A DNA stretch of 64,000 nucleotides from Mesorhizobium sp. STM 4661 (GCF_000359125.1 NZ_CAAF010000082.1:62001-126000), one strand, 5' to 3'; positions 42,283 to 51,244 are shown, numbered from the stretch's first letter. Program-made: numbers and translations. Notes: generated by a model from the sequence alone, not told the origin.

Positions 42283-43461
42283 ATGCCCTTGCCGATCCTA
42301 GCGCTTGCCATTGCGTCCTTCTGCATCGGCACCACCGAATTCGTCATTATGGGCCTGCTGCCCGAGGTCGCCGCCGATCTCGGCGTTTCCATTCCCTCGG
42401 CCGGCCTTCTGGTCACCGGCTATGCGCTCGGCGTCGTCTTCGGCGCGCCGGTGATCGCGGTCGCCACCGCGCATCTGCCGCGCAAGCCGGTGCTGGTCGG
42501 GCTGGCGATGCTGTTCGTCATCGGCAATCTGTTCTGCGCCATCGCGCCCAATTATTGGACGCTGATGGCCGCGCGTGTCTTCACCGCCTTCGGCCATGGC
42601 GCCTTCTTCGGCATCGGCTCGGTCGTTGCCGCGAGCCTGGTGCCGCGCAACAAGCGGGCCAGCGCCATTGCGCTGATGTTCGCCGGGCTGACGCTCTCCA
42701 ACATCCTCGGCGTTCCCGGCGGCACGGCCCTTGGCGAAGCCTTCGGCTGGCGCGCCACTTTCGTGGCCGTCGTGGGCATCGGCCTCATCTCTGTCGCGGC
42801 CATCGCCTGGCTGGTACCGTCAGACGTAACTGAACCGAGCGGCGGCGGCCTGCTCGGCGAAGTGCGCGTGCTCGGCAAGCTGCAGGTGTGGCTCTCGATG
42901 CTGATCTCGGCGCTGGCTTCCGCCAGCCTGTTTGCCGTCTTCACCTACATCAAGCCTTATCTCACCGACGTATCCGGCCTTTCAACCGGAGCGGTCACCT
43001 GGGTGCTGCTGCTGTTCGGCGGCGGCATGACCATCGGCAACATCATCGGCGGCAGGCTGGCCGACTGGAAACTGATGCCGACGGTGATCGGCACGCTGTT
43101 GATGCTGGCGTTGCTGCTGGCCTGTTTCACCGGATTTGGCGCCATCGCCACTGTTGCGGTGGCGATGGTTTTCCTGTGGGGTCTGCTCGTCTTCGTCGTC
43201 GTGCCGCCGCTGCAGATCCGCGTCGTCGAGGCAGCGTCCGAGGCGCCGAACCTTGCCGCCACGCTGAACCAGGGCGCCTTCAACGTCGGCAATGCCAGTG
43301 GCGCCTGGATCGGCGGGCTGGCGCTGTCCTTCGGCGTATCCTACGCCAATCTTCCGCTGGTCGGAGCGGCACTCGCCCTGCTGGCGGTCGCCGTCGCGGT
43401 GATGTCGCAGGCGCTGGACCGGCCTGCGCCTGTCGTCTCTCTTGGGGCACCCGCGGAATAG
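42283..43461 (+). CDS. MFS transporter, drug/arabinose efflux (DHA1-like) type
   Basis: A 392-residue transporter with 12 predicted helices. The N-terminal block IASFCIGTTEFVIMGLLPEV is diagnostic for the AraJ/YdhP/NepI-like branch of drug:H+ antiporters, and the loop 2-3 motif appears as VATAHLPRKPVLVGLAM. A second half with ADWKLMPTVIGTLL follows. It probably exports a small hydrophobic or sugar-like compound from the inner membrane. The start at 42283 is chosen because the family begins there; no ribosome site is strong. The aspartoacylase-like gene follows after 86 bp. Confidence 0.9.
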   Translation: MPLPILALAIASFCIGTTEFVIMGLLPEVAADLGVSIPSAGLLVTGYALGVVFGAPVIAVATAHLPRKPVLVGLAMLFVIGNLFCAIAPNYWTLMAARVFTAFGHGAFFGIGSVVAASLVPRNKRASAIALMFAGLTLSNILGVPGGTALGEAFGWRATFVAVVGIGLISVAAIAWLVPSDVTEPSGGGLLGEVRVLGKLQVWLSMLISALASASLFAVFTYIKPYLTDVSGLSTGAVTWVLLLFGGGMTIGNIIGGRLADWKLMPTVIGTLLMLALLLACFTGFGAIATVAVAMVFLWGLLVFVVVPPLQIRVVEAASEAPNLAATLNQGAFNVGNASGAWIGGLALSFGVSYANLPLVGAALALLAVAVAVMSQALDRPAPVVSLGAPAE

Positions 43462-43547
43462 CCCTTGCGCCCATGGCGCGACAGGCTGGACCAATCGACA
43501 TCGACACCTCCAATGGGCATGTCTTCTCGCTCTTGATGGAGGAAGCC

Positions 43548-44603
43548 ATGCAGAAATCGATCGAGCGCATCGCCGGCGACAGCGAGGGGATTTCCTACGA
43601 ATTCCCGGTCTTCCGCTTCAAAGGGCAGGACGAGGCCGCACCTTCGGCCTATCTGCAGGCCGCCCTCCATGCCGGCGAGCTGCCGGGCGTGATCGCCATC
43701 GATGTGCTGATGCCGATGCTGGTCAAGGCCGAGGCTGAAGGCCGCATCAAGGGCGACATCACCCTCGTGCCCCAAGCCAATCCGATCGGCCGCGCCCAGT
43801 ATCATTTCGGCGAGCATCAGGGTCGCTTTCACATGGGCACCCGCAACAACTTCAACCGCGGCTTTCCACTGCTGGCCGCGCCTGACACCAAATTGCTGCC
43901 GGAGACAGCGCTCGACACGGCAGACCAGCGGCTGAAAGTGCGACTGCTGCAACTTTCGCTCGGCCACGACATCGTGCTCGACTTGCACTGCGACGACGAG
44001 GGTCTCGCCTATCTCTACGTCCACACCAGCCTGTGGCCGGCCATGGCCGATTGCGCGGCGGCGATGGGCGTCGATGCGGTGGTGCTGTGGAGCGAAGATA
44101 CCGACGGCACTTTCGAGGGCGCCTCGATCATGCCGTACCAGAACGTTCCCGCCGATGTGGCGCGCTTCGGCCGGCGCGTCGTCACCACGGTCGAATATCG
44201 CGGCATACTCGATGTCGATGGCGCCCTGGCCGGCTCCGATGCCGAAGGGCTCTATCGGCTGCTGGCGGCGCGCGGCGTGGTCGCCGATACGGCCCTGCCC
44301 GCGCCCGGTCCTTTCACCGGCACTGTCGCGCCGCTCGAAAACATCGACATGATGCCGGCGCCCCGGGCCGGCGCAGTGCTCTACGACGTGAAGCCCGGCG
44401 ACCGCGTCGCCAAGGGCGCGCGGCTCGCCACCATCGTCCACGCACCGGGTGAAGTCGGCGGCCGCACCGAAGTGTTCGCGCCGCAAGCGGGTCTCATCCT
44501 GACGCGGCGTTCACGGCGCATCATCCGCGCCGGCGAAGACCTGCTGAAGCTGGTCGGCGACAGGAAGAGCGCCGACGCCAGGTCGGGGACGCTGGAGGAT
44601 TGA
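43548..44603 (+). CDS. succinylglutamate desuccinylase / aspartoacylase family protein
   Basis: A 351-residue zinc carboxypeptidase-like enzyme. Zinc ligands lie in LHAGELPG (His, Glu) and in VLDLHCDDEG (His), with substrate-binding NPIGRAQ and RNNFNRGFP. The C-terminal ~80 residues form a biotinyl-like beta domain (AGAVLYDVKPGDRVAKGARL), usual in this branch. Members cleave N-acyl amino acids or ectoine-derived N-acetyl-diaminobutyrate; the substrate here is not determined. GGAGGA with 4-nt spacing sets the start at 43548, although ATG 43473 and 43536 are also in frame. An MFS exporter lies upstream. Confidence 0.87.
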   Translation: MQKSIERIAGDSEGISYEFPVFRFKGQDEAAPSAYLQAALHAGELPGVIAIDVLMPMLVKAEAEGRIKGDITLVPQANPIGRAQYHFGEHQGRFHMGTRNNFNRGFPLLAAPDTKLLPETALDTADQRLKVRLLQLSLGHDIVLDLHCDDEGLAYLYVHTSLWPAMADCAAAMGVDAVVLWSEDTDGTFEGASIMPYQNVPADVARFGRRVVTTVEYRGILDVDGALAGSDAEGLYRLLAARGVVADTALPAPGPFTGTVAPLENIDMMPAPRAGAVLYDVKPGDRVAKGARLATIVHAPGEVGGRTEVFAPQAGLILTRRSRRIIRAGEDLLKLVGDRKSADARSGTLED

Positions 44604-44664
44604 GGGCTCACGCCCCTCATTGAATCCAGTTGCACGGCCGTTCATTCGCCGCTATGGGACTCTC

Positions 44665-44709
44665 ATGAACATGCGCTCGATCAAGACCGTTTGGTGGTGG
44701 GCTCGCTGA
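44665..44709 (+). CDS. trpL: trp leader peptide
   Basis: A 14-codon ORF encodes MNMRSIKTVWWWAR with three consecutive tryptophan codons (44692-44700). It lies upstream of a perfect antiterminator/terminator pair and trpE(G), just as in the S. meliloti trpE(G) attenuator. Ribosome stalling at these codons when tryptophan is scarce would favour the antiterminator. Confidence 0.93.
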   Translation: MNMRSIKTVWWWAR

Positions 44710-44711
44710 CA

Positions 44712-44786
44712 GCGGCCTGTTCGAACGCGTGCGCGTGAAAATAGAGGGTGGCCGCAACGGAATGTCCGGGCGGCCATTTGTTTTTT
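44712..44786 (+). promoter_or_regulatory. trp attenuator: antiterminator and terminator
   Basis: TGGCCGC (44749-44755) pairs either with GCGGCCA (44770-44776), followed by TTTGTTTTTT (terminator), or through GGCCGC with the earlier GCGGCC (44712-44717) to form the antiterminator. The first strand begins 3 nt after the leader stop codon. This is a textbook alternative-structure attenuator. Confidence 0.92.
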
Positions 44787-44848
44787 ACGCCATTCCCGGG
44801 TCCGTTGCCCCAAGAAGCTGAAATAGCAAGACGCTGATGGAGACGGCA

Positions 44849-47038
44849 ATGACGACGAAAATTCTGGAAAACGGGGCCGAGCGCTTTGACACCGCGGGTG
44901 GCGTGACCATCACCCGCGAGCGCCACGACCGGCCTTATGAAGGCGCGATCGACGCCTATGTCGATGGGCTGAATGCGCGCCGGGGCGTCGTGTTCTCCTC
45001 GAATTACGAATATCCCGGCCGCTACACGCGCTGGGACACCGCCATCATCGACCCGCCGCTGGTGATCACGGCACGTGGCCGCGCCATGCGCATCGAGGCG
45101 CTGAACAGCCGTGGCGAGGTGCTTTTGCCTGTCATCGGCCAGGCGCTTGCCGCCCTTGCCGAGGTGACGATCGCCGAGGCATCAAAAAGGCTGATCCGCC
45201 TCGATGTGGCCAAGCCCGGCCGCGTGTTCACCGAAGAAGAACGCAGCCGCGTCCCCTCCGTCTTCACCGTGCTGCGCGCCATCACCGCTCTGTTCAGGAC
45301 CGATGAAGACGCCAATCTCGGTCTCTACGGCGCCTTCGGCTACGATCTCGCCTTCCAGTTCGATCCGGTCGACTACAAGCTCGAGCGCAAGTCAGGCCAG
45401 CGCGACCTGGTGCTGTTCCTGCCCGACGAGATCCTGGTCGTCGACCATTATTCGACCAAGGCCTGGACTGACCGCTACGACTATTCCGGCGACGGATTTT
45501 CGACGCAAGGCCTGCCGCGCGACGCCGCCGTCGAGCCGTTCCAGACCGCCGACCGCATCCCGCCGCGCGGCGACCATGAGCCCGGCGAATATGCCGATCT
45601 GGTGCGCAAGGCGATGGAGAGCTTCAAGCGCGGCGACCTGTTCGAAGTGGTGCCCGGCCAGATGTTCTACGAGCGCTGCGAAACGCCGCCCTCCGATATC
45701 TCCCGCAAGCTGAAGGCCATAAACCCTTCGCCCTATTCCTTCTTCATCAATCTCGGCGAGGGCGAGTACCTGATCGGCGCCTCGCCCGAAATGTTCGTGC
45801 GGGTCAACGGCCGCCGGGTCGAGACCTGCCCGATCTCGGGCACGATCAAGCGCGGCGACGACGCCATTTCCGACTCAGAGCAGATCCTGAAACTGCTCAA
45901 TTCGAAGAAGGACGAATCCGAGCTGACCATGTGCTCGGACGTCGACCGCAACGACAAGTCCAGGGTCTGCGAGCCCGGCTCGGTGCGCGTCATCGGCCGC
46001 CGCCAGATCGAGATGTATTCGCGCCTGATCCACACCGTCGATCACATCGAGGGCCGGCTGCGCGAAGGCATGGACGCCTTCGACGCCTTCCTGTCGCATG
46101 CCTGGGCGGTCACCGTCACCGGCGCGCCGAAATTGTGGGCCATGCGCTTCATCGAGCAGAACGAGAAGAGCCCGCGCGCCTGGTATGGCGGGGCGATCGG
46201 AATGGTCAATTTCAACGGCGACATGAACACCGGCCTGACGCTGCGCACCATCCGCATCAAGGACGGCATCGCCGAGGTGCGCGCCGGCGCCACGCTGCTC
46301 TTCGACAGCATCCCCGAGGAAGAAGAAGCTGAAACCGAATTGAAGGCATCCGCCATGCTCTCCGCCATCCGCGACGCCAAATCAGGCAATGCCGCCAGCA
46401 CCGAGCGCAGCACCGCGCGCGTCGGCGACGGCGTCAACATCCTGCTCGTCGACCACGAGGACAGCTTCGTCCACACGCTCGCCAACTATTTCCGCCAGAC
46501 CGGCGCCAATGTCTCGACCGTGCGCACGCCGGTGCCGGACGAGGTCTTCGACCGGCTCAAGCCCAATCTGGTCGTGCTGTCGCCTGGCCCCGGCACGCCA
46601 AAGGACTTCGACTGCGCCGCCACCATCAAACGGGCCCGGGCGCGCGAGCTGCCGATCTTCGGCGTCTGCCTTGGCCTGCAGGCGCTGGCCGAGGCCTATG
46701 GCGGCGAGTTGCGGCAATTGCATGTGCCGATGCATGGCAAGCCGTCGCGCATCCGCGTGTCGAAGCCGGGTATCATCTTCTCCGGCCTGCCCAAGGAAGT
46801 GACGGTTGGCCGCTACCATTCGATATTCGCCGATCCGGTGCGCCTGCCCGACGACTTCATCGTCACGGCCGAAACCGAGGACGGCGTCATCATGGCCTTC
46901 GAACATCGCAAGGAGCCGATCGCCGCGGTGCAATTCCACCCCGAGTCGATCATGACGCTCGGCCACAATGCCGGCATGCGCATCATCGAGAACATCGTTG
47001 CGCATCTGCCGCGCAAGGCCCGGGAAAAGGCCGCTTAG
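44849..47038 (+). CDS. trpE(G): fused anthranilate synthase, components I and II
   Basis: A 729-residue fusion that makes anthranilate from chorismate and glutamine, first step of tryptophan synthesis. The TrpE part (~1-510) has the chorismate-binding motifs ETCPISGTIKRG and GGAIGMVNFNGDMNTGLTLR. The TrpG amidotransferase part (~525-729) shows VVLSPGPGTP, nucleophile Cys in FGVCLGLQ and QFHPES for the His-Glu pair. Fusion in this order is characteristic of Rhizobiales and a few other groups. I start it at 44849, where GGAG is 6 nt upstream; ATG 44837 is four codons earlier. Control is by attenuation upstream and probably by feedback inhibition. Confidence 0.96.
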   Translation: MTTKILENGAERFDTAGGVTITRERHDRPYEGAIDAYVDGLNARRGVVFSSNYEYPGRYTRWDTAIIDPPLVITARGRAMRIEALNSRGEVLLPVIGQALAALAEVTIAEASKRLIRLDVAKPGRVFTEEERSRVPSVFTVLRAITALFRTDEDANLGLYGAFGYDLAFQFDPVDYKLERKSGQRDLVLFLPDEILVVDHYSTKAWTDRYDYSGDGFSTQGLPRDAAVEPFQTADRIPPRGDHEPGEYADLVRKAMESFKRGDLFEVVPGQMFYERCETPPSDISRKLKAINPSPYSFFINLGEGEYLIGASPEMFVRVNGRRVETCPISGTIKRGDDAISDSEQILKLLNSKKDESELTMCSDVDRNDKSRVCEPGSVRVIGRRQIEMYSRLIHTVDHIEGRLREGMDAFDAFLSHAWAVTVTGAPKLWAMRFIEQNEKSPRAWYGGAIGMVNFNGDMNTGLTLRTIRIKDGIAEVRAGATLLFDSIPEEEEAETELKASAMLSAIRDAKSGNAASTERSTARVGDGVNILLVDHEDSFVHTLANYFRQTGANVSTVRTPVPDEVFDRLKPNLVVLSPGPGTPKDFDCAATIKRARARELPIFGVCLGLQALAEAYGGELRQLHVPMHGKPSRIRVSKPGIIFSGLPKEVTVGRYHSIFADPVRLPDDFIVTAETEDGVIMAFEHRKEPIAAVQFHPESIMTLGHNAGMRIIENIVAHLPRKAREKAA

Positions 47039-47046
47039 GACAACGG

Positions 47047-47994
47047 ATGAACGCGGCTTCCCCAGCGACCACGGCAGACGCAAAAGCCGCCGCCAGGCGC
47101 AAGGTCGCCAGCCTTGCCTTCTGGTCGATCGTCGCCGCTTACGTCGTGCTCGGCCTGAAGCTGGCGGCCTGGTATGTCACCGGTTCCGTCGCGCTGTATT
47201 CGGACGCGCTGGAATCGATCGTCAACGTCATTGCCTCGGCCGCTGCCTACTGGGCGATCCGGGTCAGCTACAAGCCGGCCGACCAGGATCATCCCTTCGG
47301 CCATCACAAGGCCGAGTATTTCTCGGCCGTTCTGGAAGGCGTGCTGATCGTGCTGGCAGCACTGCTGATCCTGAACGAGGTCTGGTCGTCCTGGCGCCAT
47401 CCCGCCCCGCTCGAACAACCCTGGACCGGCCTTGCCATCAACGGCGTCGCGACGATCATCAACGCCTTCTGGGCATGGACCCTGATCCGTGCCGGTCGCG
47501 CCGAGAAATCGCCCGCGCTAGTCGCCGACGGCAGGCATATCATGACCGACGTGGTGACGTCGGTCGGCGTCTTCGCCGGCCTAGTCGGCGTTGTGCTGAC
47601 CGGCTGGCAGATTCTTGATCCCGCGCTTGCCGTCATCGTCGCGCTCAACATCCTGTGGCAAGGCTGGCACGTCATCGGCTCATCGATGAACGGGCTGATG
47701 GACCGCGCCGTCGACACGCAAGAGCACATGCATATCCGCGACCTCATCTCGGCCAATTGCAAGGGCGCGCTGGAAGTCCATGATTTGAAGACGCGCATTG
47801 CCGGCCGCGCCACCTTCATCGAGTTCCACCTGGTCGTCGATGCCGACATGTCGGTGGGCGCCAGCCACGTTATCTGCGACCGCATCGAAGACGCGCTGAA
47901 GGCGGAAATCCCTTCGGTGCGCGTCACCATCCATGTCGAGCCGGACGACGAGGCAAAACTGCCCAAGGGCACGACGGCCGTGCCGTTCGCGTAA
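47047..47994 (+). CDS. cation diffusion facilitator family transporter
   Basis: A 315-residue CDF antiporter with about six helices. The metal site shows in SVALYSDALESIVNV and HIMTDVVTS (HxxxD), and the family signature in FGHHKAEYFSAV. The C-terminal cytoplasmic domain (VHDLKTRIAGRATFIEFHLV) is the dimerising metallochaperone-like fold. It should export Zn2+, Fe2+, Co2+ or Mn2+ in exchange for protons; the metal cannot be told reliably. It lies 8 bp after trpE(G), likely by read-through, and is convergent with the vapC toxin gene. Confidence 0.93.
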   Translation: MNAASPATTADAKAAARRKVASLAFWSIVAAYVVLGLKLAAWYVTGSVALYSDALESIVNVIASAAAYWAIRVSYKPADQDHPFGHHKAEYFSAVLEGVLIVLAALLILNEVWSSWRHPAPLEQPWTGLAINGVATIINAFWAWTLIRAGRAEKSPALVADGRHIMTDVVTSVGVFAGLVGVVLTGWQILDPALAVIVALNILWQGWHVIGSSMNGLMDRAVDTQEHMHIRDLISANCKGALEVHDLKTRIAGRATFIEFHLVVDADMSVGASHVICDRIEDALKAEIPSVRVTIHVEPDDEAKLPKGTTAVPFA

Positions 47995-48000
47995 AGCTGC

Positions 48001-48387
48001 TCACCACGTCTCGACGGCGAGATCTTTGATCCGCTCGAACTCCCGCACATTGCGGGTCACCAGCGTGAGGTTCCGGGCACGAGCCTGCCCGCCGATCAGC
48101 GCATCGTAGGGACCGATCGGAGTTCCCAACGTCGCAAGCGTCGCCCGAATGTCGCCGGCATGCCTTGCGTCATCCCGATCGAATTCGAGCACCGGAAACT
48201 GCAACGCTTCGATGCGCGCAAGATTGTCGGCCTTTTGTTGGCTCTTCTGCGCACCAAAGTAGAGTTCATGCACGACGATGGCAGAAAGCGCGAAATCCTG
48301 CGGCCGGAGGGGCTTGAGCCGCGCCAGCAGATTTGCATCGCCTTTCATGATTGCGATGACGGCGTTGGTGTCGAGCAGATAGATCAC
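48001..48387 (-). CDS. vapC: VapC-type PIN-domain toxin
   Basis: A 128-residue PIN domain. Acidic residues of the metal site are in LLDTNAVIAI (Asp6), VVHELYFGA (Glu), PYDALIGGQA (Asp) and the late TRNVREFERI. VapC toxins are ribonucleases that cleave tRNA or rRNA when freed of antitoxin. The gene overlaps vapB by 4 bp, antitoxin first, the standard order. Length and motifs are complete, so the toxin is probably active. It is convergent with the CDF transporter gene with 6 bp between stops. Confidence 0.93.
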   Translation of the reverse strand: MIYLLDTNAVIAIMKGDANLLARLKPLRPQDFALSAIVVHELYFGAQKSQQKADNLARIEALQFPVLEFDRDDARHAGDIRATLATLGTPIGPYDALIGGQARARNLTLVTRNVREFERIKDLAVETW

Positions 48388-48632
48388 TTGAAGAGGTCGT
48401 CCAATGCCGGTCGGTCCTGCTCAGCCGGACGTTCCAGCGTCGCCTTAACGAAATCGTCGTCAAGGGTTCCGATCACCCGGTCGAGCCAAGCCCAATCCTG
48501 GGCAAGAGGTTCGAGAATTATGCTGTGGCCGTGGCGGCGGATCGAAACCTCATCGGTTTCGAAACGGAATTCCTTGGGTAGGCGCACCGCCTGCGAGCGG
48601 CCTGACCAGAACACCTTTGCCTTTTCCATCAT
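48384..48632 (-). CDS. vapB: VapB-type antitoxin (AbrB/SpoVT fold)
   Basis: An 82-residue antitoxin. The N-terminal swapped-hairpin DNA-binding domain reads AKVFWSGRSQAVRLPKEFRF, as in VagC/VapB proteins. The C-terminal tail (LDDDFVKATLERPAEQDRPA) should wrap around and neutralise VapC. Two adjacent ATGs (48632, 48629) are possible starts. An AT-rich near-palindrome lies 11 bp upstream, a likely operator for VapBC autorepression. The lower-GC spacer next to it suggests acquisition. Confidence 0.9.
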   Translation of the reverse strand: MMEKAKVFWSGRSQAVRLPKEFRFETDEVSIRRHGHSIILEPLAQDWAWLDRVIGTLDDDFVKATLERPAEQDRPALDDLFK

Positions 48633-48642
48633 CCATCTCCTC

Positions 48643-48668
48643 GGTGATATATGGCAAAGATATATACC
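48643..48668. promoter_or_regulatory. likely vapBC operator
   Basis: GGTGATATAT (48643-48652) and ATATATACC (48660-48668) are near-mirror half-sites separated by GGCAAAG. They sit 11 bp upstream of vapB in the most AT-rich part of the neighbourhood, where the promoter must be. Confidence 0.6.
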
Positions 48669-48723
48669 ATCTTGCTGCATATACAAGATAGGCCTGCCAC
48701 AGATCTCAAGGCGAGCAGGCTGA

Positions 48724-48930
48724 TTGCAGCATCAGGTTCAGCCGATAGACCTTGTCGTCGGACGCGGTCTTGCCGTCGTCCGCGATTTCCGGCATGCCTG
48801 CGCCAACGCCATGCACGGCATGGATATTGCGCTCTCCGACCTGCTCGACGGCTTCCACGCCGCCGAGCCCGGCGGCGGCGTCAAGCTCGCCGAGTTGCAG
48901 CGCCAGGGCCACGCCTATCTCAGGCCCTGA
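48724..48930 (+). pseudogene. possible 3' remnant of an unknown gene
   Basis: In the 365-bp gap between vapB and the dehydrogenase gene, one plus-strand frame has strongly GC-rich third positions from ~48750 to a stop at 48928-48930. It encodes HACANAMHGMDIALSDLLDG and ends LQRQGHAYLRP. It lacks a proper start, and the upstream part is AT-rich vapBC promoter DNA, so I read it as the tail of a lost gene. I do not recognise the family. Confidence 0.3.
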
Positions 48931-48997
48931 TCCGAAGGGCTTGAACACAGAGGCGGCAAGGGCCTACGAAGGACGGCCAAAGATCCGGAGGACAGAC

Positions 48998-49798
48998 GTG
49001 CCAGCCACCGCGACCGCCCCAATCATTCCCGGCCTGACCATCCCCGACCTCGCCGGCAAGGCGGTGCTGGTCACCGGCGCGTCCACCGGCATCGGGGCAG
49101 CACTTGCGCTGGCCTATGCCGCGCAGAAATGCCGTGTCGCGCTGCACTACAATTCGAGCCAGGAGGCGGCTGAAAAGCTTGGCCGGACGATCCAGGACGG
49201 CGGCGGGAAGGTGTTCCTCGTCCAGGGCGATTTCTCGATCCCCGCCGATGTCGAACGCGTGGTCGAGGACAGCGCGCAACATTTCGGCCGGCTCGATGGC
49301 CTGGTCAACAATGCCGGCGGCATGCTCGGCCGCGTGCCCTATGCCGAACTGACAGAAGCGCATTACGACGCGGTGATGGACCTCAACGCACGTTCCGTGC
49401 TCACCGCCTCGCGCAAGGCGATCCCATGGCTGAAGCGCCAGGGCGGCTTCATCGTCAACACCTCCTCGATTGCCGCGCGCAATGGCGCCGGTGGCGGCGC
49501 CGGGCTCTACGGCTCATCCAAGGCCTTCGTCTCCAATGTCACGCGCGGCATGGCCAAGGAACTGATCGGCTTTGGCATTCGCGTCAACGCGGTGGCGCCC
49601 GGCACCATCGCCACGGCGTTCCATGAGCGCTATTCCACCGACGAGCAGATGAAGGGCATGGTGGCCACCATTCCTCAAGGGCGAGCCGGCGCGCCGCAGG
49701 ATTGCGTCGGCGCCTATCTGTTCCTCGCTTCCGCGCTGTTGAGCGGCTACATCACCGGCCAGGTGATCGAGGTGAATGGCGGCCAGTTGATGCCTTGA
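48998..49798 (+). CDS. short-chain dehydrogenase/reductase
   Basis: A 266-residue classical SDR. The cofactor motif is VTGASTGIGAALAL, NNAG appears in LVNNAGGML, the catalytic Ser-Tyr-Lys lie in VNTSSIAARN and LYGSSKAFV, and the C-terminus GYITGQVIEVNGGQLMP is typical of FabG-like enzymes. The Arg in YNSS after the second strand (AALHYNSSQEA region) hints at NADP. The substrate is unknown. A GTG start at 48998 is used because GGAGGA lies 7 nt upstream and the family begins there. An ABM monooxygenase gene follows after 50 bp in the same direction. Confidence 0.92.
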   Translation: MPATATAPIIPGLTIPDLAGKAVLVTGASTGIGAALALAYAAQKCRVALHYNSSQEAAEKLGRTIQDGGGKVFLVQGDFSIPADVERVVEDSAQHFGRLDGLVNNAGGMLGRVPYAELTEAHYDAVMDLNARSVLTASRKAIPWLKRQGGFIVNTSSIAARNGAGGGAGLYGSSKAFVSNVTRGMAKELIGFGIRVNAVAPGTIATAFHERYSTDEQMKGMVATIPQGRAGAPQDCVGAYLFLASALLSGYITGQVIEVNGGQLMP

Positions 49799-49848
49799 TC
49801 CGCGATCTGCATACTCCCGTCGCAAAAACCGGAATGGAGACAAGGGCG

Positions 49849-50157
49849 ATGTACGGACTGATCGGCAAGATGCGGGCGACGCGCGGCCAACGCGACGCGG
49901 TCATGGACGTGCTGCGCGCCAGCACCGGCGCCCTGCCCGGCTGCCTGAGCTACATCATCGCCACCGACCCGGCCGACGCCGACGCGATCTGGGTGACCGA
50001 AGTGTGGACCGATCAGGCAAGCCACAAGGCATCCCTGCAACTGCCGGAAGTCCAGGCGGCGATTGCCAAGGCGCGCCCCTTCATCGCCGGCTTCGAATTC
50101 CAGGTCGAAACTCACCCCGTCGGCGGTTTCGGCCTGACCGACGGCAAAACCGGCTGA
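49849..50157 (+). CDS. antibiotic biosynthesis monooxygenase (ABM) domain protein
   Basis: A 102-residue ferredoxin-like alpha/beta barrel protein. MYGLIGKMRATRGQRDAVMD and the centre IWVTEVWTDQASHKASLQLP match the ABM family (the WTDQASHxAS helix is diagnostic). Members are small quinol monooxygenases or haem-degrading or stress proteins, working as dimers. The start at 49849 is set by GGAGACAAGG upstream. Placed 50 bp after an SDR gene, the pair could act in oxidation of a phenolic or quinone compound; that is inference only. Confidence 0.88.
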   Translation: MYGLIGKMRATRGQRDAVMDVLRASTGALPGCLSYIIATDPADADAIWVTEVWTDQASHKASLQLPEVQAAIAKARPFIAGFEFQVETHPVGGFGLTDGKTG

Positions 50158-50210
50158 CACCTGCGCGCCGACAGAAATTCGGCATTTAATGCGCCAGCGC
50201 AAAATCGGCG

Positions 50211-51176
50211 CTAAAGCCGATCACGGAAGAATTGTGCTATTTTCACCTCGATGTCGGCCTGAACAGCGGCACGGTCGACATCTTGTGCGTCCTCACACAC
50301 CTCTGGCGCTTGCTTCATCAGCGCCACCGGACAGATGTCCGTGAGGACGAAATGCCCACCCGGCACGTATTGAACCCGCGGAGGTTGGGGAAGTCCTGCC
50401 ACAAGGGCACGCGTATTTTCTTCCCCCAACCTGCTCTGCTTCGGCCGAAACAGCAGAACCGGCATCTTCACGGCCACCAGGCCATCCCGTTCGAACAGCA
50501 CGCCAAACGGATCGAGCAAGGCAAGCGCCTTCAAGGGAAGGCGAGGCGGCGGAAGATCGGCTGATTGAACTCGTTTCGGCGGGGCCGTGTTGCTGTCGCC
50601 GCTGGGGCCTGGATTGCATGATTGGACGTCGTCCGGATGCATTGCGCAATAGGCGGCGAGGTGCCTGAAGTTGGGCACTCCGCCCGCAAGTTCCAACGCG
50701 ACCGCTCCACCGAGCGAGAAGCCGAGCATGCCCAGCTTGGCTGGGTTGGCATGAGCCTTGAAGCGAGGATCGGCCATCATCGCTTCAAGCGCTGCCATGA
50801 TCTGAAGAGGCCTGCCTGAAAGGCGGGTCTTTCCGTGTGACGGCGAGACCACAATAAATCCCTGCCGGGCGAGATAGGCTGCGAGACCTCGCAAGACGAG
50901 GGGACCACCACCGGTCCGGCCGCCGCCATGTGAGAGCAGAAGGACCGGAAATTCGCCATCGGCAATCGCCGCATTGCGACTGGCGGAAACGGTGAAAGGG
51001 CCTGCCTGCCACGGCACTTCTTCCGCGCGCGTCGGATACCAGACGAAGGTATCGAACGGCTCTTCGGCTGGAACAGAAATGCGTGCAATCCCGGCGTGGA
51101 ACGGGACCGGCTGCGCCCACGCCATCGAGACAGAAAAGACGATCAGGAAAGAGACTATGAAGGAAAGTGCGCGCAT
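50211..51176 (-). CDS. exported dienelactone-hydrolase-like esterase
   Basis: A 321-residue precursor. MRALSFIVSFLIVFSVSMAW with cleavage after AWA is a signal peptide. The mature alpha/beta hydrolase has the nucleophile elbow LGFSLGGAVAL and an upstream oxyanion-type LLSHGGGRTGGG. Late GGHFVLTD contributes the histidine. It resembles predicted dienelactone hydrolases (COG4188-type), often periplasmic and of unknown substrate. Two cysteines each in AYCAMHPDDVQSC and DICPVALMKQAPEVC could form disulfides, consistent with export. The start at 51176 is chosen for the signal peptide. Confidence 0.85.
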   Translation of the reverse strand: MRALSFIVSFLIVFSVSMAWAQPVPFHAGIARISVPAEEPFDTFVWYPTRAEEVPWQAGPFTVSASRNAAIADGEFPVLLLSHGGGRTGGGPLVLRGLAAYLARQGFIVVSPSHGKTRLSGRPLQIMAALEAMMADPRFKAHANPAKLGMLGFSLGGAVALELAGGVPNFRHLAAYCAMHPDDVQSCNPGPSGDSNTAPPKRVQSADLPPPRLPLKALALLDPFGVLFERDGLVAVKMPVLLFRPKQSRLGEENTRALVAGLPQPPRVQYVPGGHFVLTDICPVALMKQAPEVCEDAQDVDRAAVQADIEVKIAQFFRDRL

Positions 51177-51244
51177 GGCCGTCTCCGAAGACAGGTTGAC
51201 AGAATAAAAATTCCCAAGATTCCGACGGTTGCAGGCGGCCAAGG

